Source: Zhengella sp020637775
GTDB lineage: Bacteria > Pseudomonadota > Alphaproteobacteria > Rhizobiales > Rhizobiaceae
Direction: 5' to 3'
Assembly (NCBI RefSeq): GCF_041397485.1
Contig: NZ_JAWKWO010000004.1
Coordinates: 124,001 to 188,000 of the forward strand
DNA: 64,000 bases
Numbering within the stretch: the first letter of the stretch is position 1; the number at the start of each line of letters is the position of its first letter. The notes beneath the pieces were generated by a model. The model had not been told where the DNA came from and ran no database searches. It was given only the letters and a program-made list of their open reading frames with translations. Position numbers and translations under genes: made by a program. Below are positions 58,472 to 64,000 of the stretch, one piece after another.

Positions 58472-58903
58472 ATGCGCACCATTCTCGCTATCTGCCTCTT
58501 TTCCGCCACCGCCAGCTTCGCGCTTGGCGTCACCTTGCCGCTGGTCGAGATCGAGCGGCTGCTTGTCTTCTCCGACGAGCCTTCGCTGGTACAGATGGTT
58601 GCCGGCCTCTGGCAGCAGGGCGATGGCGCACTGGCCGCGCTCATCGCCGCCTTTTCCATCGTCGCACCCTCGGCCAAGCTGGTTCTGCTCCATATAGCCG
58701 CGGCCAAGGGGCCGGGATCGCGCGCGCCCGCCTGGCTGCACAGCCTGTCGCGCTGGTCGATGCTTGATGTGGTGCTGGTGGCCATCGTGGTCTTCGCGGC
58801 CAAGTCGTCCGGCCTGGCCACGGCGATCACCAAGCCGGGCCTCTGGTTCTTCGCCTCATCCGTCATCCTGACGGCAACGGCGGCGCGACTGGCGGACCGG
58901 TAG
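58472..58903 (+). CDS. PqiA-like small integral membrane protein
   Basis: A 143-residue protein with about four hydrophobic segments: ILAICLFSATASFALGVTLP, GDGALAALIAAFSIVAPSAK, LDVVLVAIVVFAAKSSGLA and GLWFFASSVILTATAARLA. The pattern PLVEIERLLVF, SIVAPSAKLVLL and SMLDVVLVAIVVF matches a single PqiA (paraquat-inducible A) domain. It may take part in envelope lipid transport or stress resistance. No Cys-zinc ribbon is present, unlike long PqiA. Confidence 0.78.
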   Translation: MRTILAICLFSATASFALGVTLPLVEIERLLVFSDEPSLVQMVAGLWQQGDGALAALIAAFSIVAPSAKLVLLHIAAAKGPGSRAPAWLHSLSRWSMLDVVLVAIVVFAAKSSGLATAITKPGLWFFASSVILTATAARLADR

Positions 58904-58921
58904 GGCGGCGCAAATGCGAAA

Positions 58922-58946
58922 GGCCGGCCTCGCTGCCGGGCCGGCC
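58922..58946. terminator. Hairpin between the convergent PqiA-like and sciP genes
   Basis: GGCCGGCC pairs with GGCCGGCC (58922-58929 with 58939-58946); on the minus strand CCTTTCGCATTTG follows, making it a weak terminator for sciP. It also occurs downstream of the PqiA-like gene. Confidence 0.5.
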
Positions 58947-58967
58947 CGCAAGTTCACCTGCGCCGCG

Positions 58968-59243
58968 TCAGTGCCGGTATTGCTGGATTCGTGTGGTGCG
59001 CAGACCGGCGAGGCCGTGATCGTCGATGGAGGCCTGCCAGGAGAGGAATTCCTCCACTGTCAGCCGGTAGCGGCTGCAGGCTTCCTCCAGACTGAGAAGA
59101 CCGCCGCGCACGGCCGCGACAACTTCTGCCTTGCGGCGGATCACCCACCGACGTGTATTGGTCGGTGGCAAATCGGCGATCGTCAGGGGACTCCCGTCCG
59201 GGCCGATGACATACTTCACGCGTGGTCTCGCCAGATCGGTCAT
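58968..59243 (-). CDS. sciP: SciP (DUF1153), inhibitor of CtrA
   Basis: A 91-residue DUF1153 protein. It matches the alphaproteobacterial small CtrA inhibitory protein: KYVIGPDGSPLTIADLPPTN, RRWVIRRKAEVVAAVRGGLL, LEEACSRYRLTVEEFLSWQA. The helix-turn-helix lies at about 33-62. SciP restrains CtrA-dependent transcription in Caulobacter. It is within 2 kb of ctrA/fliJ-like here. The last residues (LRTTRIQQYRH) are a basic tail. Confidence 0.88.
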   Translation of the reverse strand: MTDLARPRVKYVIGPDGSPLTIADLPPTNTRRWVIRRKAEVVAAVRGGLLSLEEACSRYRLTVEEFLSWQASIDDHGLAGLRTTRIQQYRH

Positions 59244-59321
59244 TGTACTCTCTACACAAACTCAAGGACCTTACCCCTGCACACTACCGCCCCAACTTTT
59301 AAGAAACGCCTAAACACCGGG

Positions 59322-59336
59322 TAACGATCCGTTAAC
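59322..59336. promoter_or_regulatory. CtrA-like box upstream of sciP
   Basis: GTAA-CGATCCG-TTAA, close to the CtrA consensus TTAA-N7-TTAA with one mismatch, 79 bases upstream of the sciP ATG and 140 bases upstream of mnmA. Feedback control of sciP by CtrA is known in Caulobacter. Confidence 0.5.
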
Positions 59337-59475
59337 CAACGCCCGCCGGCTGCGCGAATCAGGGCACTGCGACGTCGATCATGCCATCATCAATCGCCCC
59401 CTCGCGCTTTTGCTCCACTTGACCTATATAAGGCGGGAGAAATTGAAACCGGCCCTTGAAACCGGCGGAAATGCC

Positions 59476-60645
59476 ATGAACAGTCTTGATCTTCCCGGCC
59501 GCCCGCAGGACACCCGCGTCGTGGTCGCCATGTCCGGAGGCGTGGATTCCTCCGTGGTCGCCGGCCTCCTTGCCCGCGAAGGCTATGACGTCGTCGGCGT
59601 CACGCTTCAGCTTTACGATCACGGTGCCGCCACGCACCGGCCCGGCTCTTGTTGCGCCGGCCAGGATATCGAAGACGCCCGCCGTGTCTGCGAGCGTCTG
59701 GGCATTCCCCATTACGTGCTGGACTACGAGAAGCGCTTCCAGGAAGCCGTCATCAATCCGTTCGCCGAGAGCTACATGGCCGGCGAGACGCCGGTGCCCT
59801 GCATCGCCTGCAACCAGACGGTCAAGTTCGAGGACCTGCTGGCAACGGCGCGCGATCTGGGCGCGGAGGCGATGGCGACCGGCCACTACATCCGCTCGCG
59901 GGCCAATGGCAGGCACCGCGCGCTCTACCGTCCTGTCGACGTCGAGCGTGACCAGAGCTGGTTTCTCTTCGCCACCACGCAGGAACAGGTGGACTATCTG
60001 CGCTTTCCTCTGGGCGGCCTCTCCAAGCCGCAGGTGCGCGAACTTGCCGAAAGCATGGGGCTTGAGGTCGCCGGCAAGCAGGACAGCCAGGACATCTGCT
60101 TCGTACCGCAGGGAAAATACACCGACATCATCGCGAAGCTGAAGCCGGAAGCCTCCACGCCCGGCGAGATCGTCCATATTGACGGCCGGGTGCTCGGCCG
60201 CCACGAGGGCATCCTGCGCTTCACCATCGGCCAGCGCCGCGGTATCGGCATCGCGGCCGGCGAACCGCTTTATGTCGTGCATATCGACCCGGCCCGCGCG
60301 CGCGTGGTCGTCGGCCCGCGCGAAGCGCTGGAGACGCGCAAGCTGTGGCTGCGCGACATGAACTGGCTGGGCGACGGCCCGCTGGCGGATCTGCCGGCCG
60401 AGGGCATGGAACTCTTCGCCAAGGTGCGGTCCACGCGCCCGCCCGCCCCGGCCCTGCTCCGGCTGGAGGATGGAACCGCCACGGTGGAACTGCTGGATGG
60501 CGAACTCGGCGTGGCACCCGGTCAGGCTTGCGTCCTCTATTCCGATCCCGGCAATGAGGCCCGTGTCTGGGGCGGCGGCTTCATTGCCCGTTCCGAGCGC
60601 GAGAAGACCGCCGAGGCCATGCTACGCCAGCTTGAAGCCGTCTGA
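59476..60645 (+). CDS. mnmA: tRNA-specific 2-thiouridylase
   Basis: A 389-residue MnmA (TrmU) that adds sulfur to uridine-34 of tRNA Glu, Gln and Lys. PP-loop AMSGGVDSSVVAGLLAREGY, catalytic Cys pair in CCAGQDIEDARRV and PVPCIACNQTVKFEDLL, ACC-type GHYIRSRANGRHRALYRP, and the C-terminal part with QRRGIGIAAGEPLYVVHIDP. The chosen ATG 59476 (MNSLDLPG) removes a 22-residue non-conserved leader from the upstream in-frame ATG at 59410. Confidence 0.94.
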   Translation: MNSLDLPGRPQDTRVVVAMSGGVDSSVVAGLLAREGYDVVGVTLQLYDHGAATHRPGSCCAGQDIEDARRVCERLGIPHYVLDYEKRFQEAVINPFAESYMAGETPVPCIACNQTVKFEDLLATARDLGAEAMATGHYIRSRANGRHRALYRPVDVERDQSWFLFATTQEQVDYLRFPLGGLSKPQVRELAESMGLEVAGKQDSQDICFVPQGKYTDIIAKLKPEASTPGEIVHIDGRVLGRHEGILRFTIGQRRGIGIAAGEPLYVVHIDPARARVVVGPREALETRKLWLRDMNWLGDGPLADLPAEGMELFAKVRSTRPPAPALLRLEDGTATVELLDGELGVAPGQACVLYSDPGNEARVWGGGFIARSEREKTAEAMLRQLEAV

Positions 60646-60669
60646 GCCGCTCCGGCGCCCGCCGGGGCG

Positions 60670-61623
60670 TCAATCGTGGCTGACAGTCGCCTGCGTCAGG
60701 ATCTTCAGCACGAGAATGGCTTCATCGCCGCCGGTGCGCGGTTCTTCGCGCGTTTCGATGCAATGGATGAAGTTCTGCAATTCGCGCGTCAGCGGCATGC
60801 CTTCGGCGACCGGCTGATAGGACGGTTCATTGGTGGTGAAGGCCCACTGGCCTGAATCCTGCCACACGGCGTGGCGGTAGATCGCCAGCTTGCGATCCCA
60901 GGTTTCCACATCGTCGAACACGGCCATGGCACGTGTGCCCACCACGGTGAGCCGCCGCTCGCGATAGGGGTTGAGGCGCGACGAAAAGAGATGGCTGCGA
61001 ATGCCACCCGGAAAACGCATGTGGACATGGGCGAAATCGGACAGGTGATCGAGCACGGCCGCGCCTTCGCCGCGTATTTCCAGCGGCGCGGCGCCTGTCA
61101 CGGCAAGAATCATCGACAGGTCATGCGGCGCCAGATCCCAAAGCGCATCGTTTTCCGTGTGGAACTTGCCCAGCCCCAGCCGGTGCGAGTGAATATATTT
61201 CACCTCGCCAAGGTCGCCCTCGTCGATCAGCGACTTGAGAAGCTCGAAGGCGGGATGGAATCGCAGCACGTGGCCGACCATGAAAACACGGCCATGCGCC
61301 CTTGCCGCCGCCACGGCGCGCTCGGCATCGGGCACGGAAAGCGCAATCGGCTTTTCCACCAGCACGTCCTTGCCGGCTTCCACCGCCCGAATCGCCATCT
61401 CCGCATGGAATTGCGGCGGCAGCGCCATGACCACGGCGTCGATGTCCTCGCGTGCAAACAGGTCGTCCGGCGCAATGGCTTCCACATCATTCTCGGCCGC
61501 AAAACCTTCCGCGCGCGCCGGATTGGCATCCGACACGGCATGCAGCGCTCCGAGCCCTTTGAGGGTACGGATGTGATTGCTGCCCCAATATCCGCACCCG
61601 AGAACTGCTATGCGCGGCGCCAT
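60670..61623 (-). CDS. Gfo/Idh/MocA family oxidoreductase
   Basis: A 317-residue NAD(P)-dependent oxidoreductase: Rossmann motif VLGCGYWGSNHIRTLKGLGA, VLVEKPIALSVPDAERAVAA (the EKP signature), VGHVLRFHPAFELLKSLI, and the substrate-side ENDALWDLAPHDLSMILAVT. It resembles WbpB/WlbA-type UDP-sugar dehydrogenases or oxidases of surface polysaccharide pathways more than inositol dehydrogenase; substrate unknown. It converges with mnmA, stops 25 bases away. Confidence 0.83.
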   Translation of the reverse strand: MAPRIAVLGCGYWGSNHIRTLKGLGALHAVSDANPARAEGFAAENDVEAIAPDDLFAREDIDAVVMALPPQFHAEMAIRAVEAGKDVLVEKPIALSVPDAERAVAAARAHGRVFMVGHVLRFHPAFELLKSLIDEGDLGEVKYIHSHRLGLGKFHTENDALWDLAPHDLSMILAVTGAAPLEIRGEGAAVLDHLSDFAHVHMRFPGGIRSHLFSSRLNPYRERRLTVVGTRAMAVFDDVETWDRKLAIYRHAVWQDSGQWAFTTNEPSYQPVAEGMPLTRELQNFIHCIETREEPRTGGDEAILVLKILTQATVSHD

Positions 61624-61796
61624 TCGTGGAAACTTCCGTCTGTCGCTCTTCTGGACTGCACCGGCGTATCAAGGCAACGCCGGAGATGCGTTGTCATATC
61701 GGTGCCTTGCGGCGAACTCAACCCCGCCCGTCCGCTCGCCGGACAGGCATGCTCTCATCGCGCGAAAAAACATGGCCGTCAAAAGAAAAACCGCGC

Positions 61797-61825
61797 TTGA
61801 CAGTCCGGCATCGGCGACCTTATAT
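61797..61825 (+). promoter_or_regulatory. Promoter of the tRNA gene
   Basis: TTGACA (61797-61802), 17 bases, TTATAT (61820-61825), then a start expected near 61833, about 38 bases before the tRNA. The -35 is an exact consensus. Confidence 0.75.
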
Positions 61826-61870
61826 CCGCGCCATCCCGGCTGCGGAACAAGCACGCGGCACGGTCGACGG

Positions 61871-61947
61871 GGCAGGGTAGCTCAGCTGGTGAGAGCGCCG
61901 GATTCATAACCCGGAGGTCGGCGGTTCAATCCCGCCCCCTGCTACCA
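61871..61947 (+). tRNA. tRNA-Met (anticodon CAT), possibly tRNA-Ile2
   Basis: A 77-base cloverleaf with encoded CCA: acceptor stem GGCAGGG/CCCTGCT (first pair G-U), D arm GCTC-AGCTGGTGA-GAGC, anticodon loop TTCATAA, T arm GGCGG-TTCAATC-CCGCC, discriminator A. The anticodon stem has an A-C mismatch next to the loop. It lacks the initiator's 3 G-C pairs and 1-72 mismatch, so it is an elongator Met or a lysidine-modified Ile (CAT) tRNA; I cannot decide which. Confidence 0.92.
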
Positions 61948-63901
61948 AATCCCAGGCTCCCTCTCCCGGTTCACAAGCAAGAATAGACACGCTGCGCTGC
62001 GGGACCGGGAGCGAGAACCAGCGTTTCGATGCATCGCCACACTCAACCGGAAGCTGAAATTCAAATCCGGCATGTGTCCTGTTGAAGCAGGCAGCGATAC
62101 GCCGCCGGCCGTCCTGTCCGGCCGAAAGGATCATCGTCAGCCGTCCGGCCCCCTCTGCCTCCCAATCTCCCGGTGTCATGGCGTTCCCGTCCGGGCGCAG
62201 CCATTCCACGTCAGCAATGCCATGCGCATGTTTCGCGCCCGTCAGGTAGGGCGGCGCAAAGGCGCGCGGGAAACGCGATCGCAAACGCGCCAGCGCCTGC
62301 ACATGTCCCAGGAGGCCGTCATCGAGGGTGGTCCAGTCGATCCACGCAAGGCCGTTGTCCTGCGCATAGGCATTGTTGTTGCCGCCCTGGCTGCGGCCGA
62401 ACTCGTCGCCAGCCGTCAGCATGATCGTCCCGCGTGTCAGATACAGCGTCGCAAGCAAGGCCTTCAGGTCGCGCCGCCGTGCCGCCTGGATGGCAGGGTC
62501 ATCGGTCCGCCCCTCTGCGCCATTGTTCCAGGAGATATTGTGATCGTGGCCGTCGCGATTGCCCTCGCCATTGGCGTCGTTGTGCTTGTGTTCGTGCGCA
62601 ACGAGATCGGCCAGCGTGAAGCCGTCATGGGCCGCCAGGAAGCTGACACTGCGCGTGGCCTTCCCGCCGAATATGTCCTGCGACCCGGAAAGGCGGGTTG
62701 CGAATCCGCCAAGCGCGTGGCCGTCCCCGCGCCAGAAGCGCCGCATGTCGTCGCGGTAACGGTCGTTCCATTCAAGAAACGGCGCGGGAAAGCGGCCAAG
62801 CTGGTAGCCCCCCGGCCCGATGTCCCACGGCTCGGCGATCAGGACGCGCGATCCGATGACGGGATCCGTCAGCATGGCGCGGAGCAAGGGCGCATCCGCT
62901 GAAAAGCCTTGGCCCGTGCGTCCCAGCACCGGCGCGAGGTCGAAGCGGAACCCGTCCACGCCGCCGGCCAGCGCGAAATGGCGAAGCGAATCGAGGACCA
63001 GGTCCACGATGACCGGATTGTCGCAGGCCACCGTATTGCCCGTACCTGTATCATTGATGAGCCGCCCTTCATCGTCGCGCCGGAAAGCGCGCGCGCCCAT
63101 CAACCCGCGCAGGCTGAGCACGGTGCCTTCCTCGTCGCTCTCGCCGGTGTGGTTGAACACCAGATCGAGAATGACACCGATGCCATGCGCCCGCAGTGCA
63201 TCCGTCACGGCCCGCAGGTCGGCGATTCCGCCCGGCGCAAGGCGCGGATCGAGCGCCATGAAGGTCACCGGGTTATAACCCCAGGCATTCGCAAGGCCGA
63301 GCGGCGGCAGGTGGCGCTCGTCGATCCACGCGGTCACCGGCATCAGTTCCACCGCGCAAACGCCAATGGATTTCATGTGCGCGATCACCGATGGATGGGC
63401 GAGCGCCGCCAGCGTCCCCCTTTCGGCCTCCGGCACATCGGGGTGCAGCATGGAAAACCCGCGCACATTGACTTCGTAGATCAAGCCGCCCGGCGTGAAG
63501 GTGACAGGCTGCGGCGGGAGTATACTTGCGGTCTTTTCCAGAACTGCCTTTGGCATCAGGTGCGCCGTGTCGCCGCCGGCGCCGCGCCCTCGCCCCAGAA
63601 GCCGCGCGTCGTGGCGATAGGCCCGGTCGATGCGGGTTGCCCAAGGATCGACGAGCAGGCGATCCGGGTCGAACCAGTGCCCGGCTTCCGGTTGCCACGG
63701 GCCGTCGGCGCGAAAGCCATAGGCCTGGCCGGCGCCAAGACCTGGCACTTCGATCCGCCACCAGCCGTCTTCGCCCTGCACCATGGGCAAGCGCTGGCTC
63801 TCGCGGCCCCCGCTATCGAACAGGCACAACCAGACCGTTTGCGCATCCGGTGCCGGCACGGCGAAATGCGCGCCGGTGCCGGTCAGCCGGCTGCCCCTCA
63901 T
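61904..63901 (-). CDS. glgX: Glycogen debranching enzyme
   Basis: A 665-residue GH13 isoamylase-type debranching enzyme that releases maltodextrin branches from phosphorylase-limited glycogen. N-terminal CBM48 region (about 1-150), then the barrel: VILDLVFNHTGESDEEGTV, nucleophile region VDGFRFDLAPVLGR, acid in VLIAEPWDIGPGGYQLG, and FLAAHDGFTLADLVAHEHK. The ORF runs 44 bases antisense into the tRNA, ending in LVAGGGIEPPTSGL, so the last residues are tRNA-encoded. Start overlaps the upstream gene stop by 4 bases. Confidence 0.93.
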   Translation of the reverse strand: MRGSRLTGTGAHFAVPAPDAQTVWLCLFDSGGRESQRLPMVQGEDGWWRIEVPGLGAGQAYGFRADGPWQPEAGHWFDPDRLLVDPWATRIDRAYRHDARLLGRGRGAGGDTAHLMPKAVLEKTASILPPQPVTFTPGGLIYEVNVRGFSMLHPDVPEAERGTLAALAHPSVIAHMKSIGVCAVELMPVTAWIDERHLPPLGLANAWGYNPVTFMALDPRLAPGGIADLRAVTDALRAHGIGVILDLVFNHTGESDEEGTVLSLRGLMGARAFRRDDEGRLINDTGTGNTVACDNPVIVDLVLDSLRHFALAGGVDGFRFDLAPVLGRTGQGFSADAPLLRAMLTDPVIGSRVLIAEPWDIGPGGYQLGRFPAPFLEWNDRYRDDMRRFWRGDGHALGGFATRLSGSQDIFGGKATRSVSFLAAHDGFTLADLVAHEHKHNDANGEGNRDGHDHNISWNNGAEGRTDDPAIQAARRRDLKALLATLYLTRGTIMLTAGDEFGRSQGGNNNAYAQDNGLAWIDWTTLDDGLLGHVQALARLRSRFPRAFAPPYLTGAKHAHGIADVEWLRPDGNAMTPGDWEAEGAGRLTMILSAGQDGRRRIAACFNRTHAGFEFQLPVECGDASKRWFSLPVPQRSVSILACEPGEGAWDLVAGGGIEPPTSGL

Positions 63902-64000
63902 GTGATGACATCAGGCGCGGTGCGGCCGGTATGGCGTGCAATGCCGGCAATGGCGTCGGCCGCGGCGATGAGCGGCGCCAGCGCCGCTTGCGTCTCCTGC
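63898..64000 (-). CDS. pgm: Probable phosphoglucomutase, C-terminal end only
   Basis: The last 33 codons of a gene entering from the right edge: ALAPLIAAADAIAGIARHTG then RTAPDVIT and TGA at 63898. This ending (a helix, then RTAPxVIT) matches the C-terminus of alpha-phosphoglucomutase (Pgm) of the Rhizobium/E. coli type, and pgm is often near glgX. It overlaps glgX by ATGA, so it is one operon. The short fragment limits certainty. Confidence 0.6.
   Translation of the reverse strand, partial: QETQAALAPLIAAADAIAGIARHTGRTAPDVIT

Noticed and set aside
61904..61947. Motif GGIEPPTSGL as a conserved protein ending
   Set aside because: It is the translated complement of the tRNA T-arm and anticodon region, a known annotation artefact, not evidence for a domain.
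1..64000. CRISPR array, insertion sequence, integrase or phage genes
   Set aside because: No regularly spaced direct repeats, transposase, integrase or phage structural motifs were seen; the one tRNA has no flanking attachment-site repeat that I can find.

Overview
The window reads as chromosomal DNA of a high-GC alphaproteobacterium of the Rhizobiales (Hyphomicrobiales), probably Phyllobacteriaceae-like and able to respire nitrate. The evidence is a CtrA/ChpT/SciP cell-cycle module, a fused TrpE(G) anthranilate synthase behind a Trp-Trp leader peptide, a ChoXWV/BetI choline-uptake locus, a NolR-like ArsR regulator, DUF1134 and DUF1153 proteins, and a GANTC-containing ctrA promoter region. 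Genus is inference. I see no insertion sequence, prophage or CRISPR array.

Layout. 1-3.4 kb: housekeeping and stress enzymes (glutathionyl-hydroquinone reductase fragment, Nudix, metallophosphoesterase, alpha/beta hydrolase). 3.4-5.5 kb: leuA behind a 33-codon leader peptide with four consecutive Leu codons, an attenuator. 6.2-22.8 kb: one contiguous minus-strand block for anaerobic nitrate respiration. In transcription order it holds two NarK transporters, narGHJI, a parvulin, a beta-carbonic anhydrase, moaA, a MogA/MoaB protein, ubiT, ubiU, ubiV and a small coupled unknown gene. A divergent FNR/CRP-type regulator and two FNR-like boxes sit at its head. The block would supply the enzyme, its molybdenum cofactor, O2-independent ubiquinone synthesis and nitrate/nitrite transport together.

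22.8-31.3 kb: CDF exporter, membrane-bound spermidine-synthase-like protein, cytochrome c coupled to trpE(G), trpL attenuator, TPR-sulfotransferase, a candidate small RNA with promoter and terminator, and a DUF2254 membrane protein. 31.5-39.9 kb: a minus-strand run with formate-tetrahydrofolate ligase (fhs) and, upstream of it, seven closely spaced genes of unknown function. These are a TelA-like coiled-coil protein, three unknowns, an AAA ATPase, a DUF6638-like protein and a DUF2333-like membrane protein, the best candidate here for an undescribed system. Between about 31.8 and 37.9 kb reading frames are broken every 100-200 bases although the codons remain protein-like, so sequence error is more likely than decay.

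40-49.2 kb: cytochrome c, thymidine kinase, betI/choXWV, Lrp regulator, universal stress protein, Na+/alanine-type symporter, SDR dehydrogenase, HugZ-like protein. 49.4-53.1 kb: NolR-like regulator, CopZ, CopA, TrmH-type methylase. 53.2-59.3 kb: a membrane coiled-coil protein, DUF1134 protein, then chpT, an atypical receiver, ctrA, fliJ-like, a PqiA-like protein and sciP. 59.4-64 kb: mnmA, a Gfo/Idh/MocA oxidoreductase, a tRNA(CAT), glgX (whose 3' end runs antisense into the tRNA) and the end of a probable phosphoglucomutase gene.
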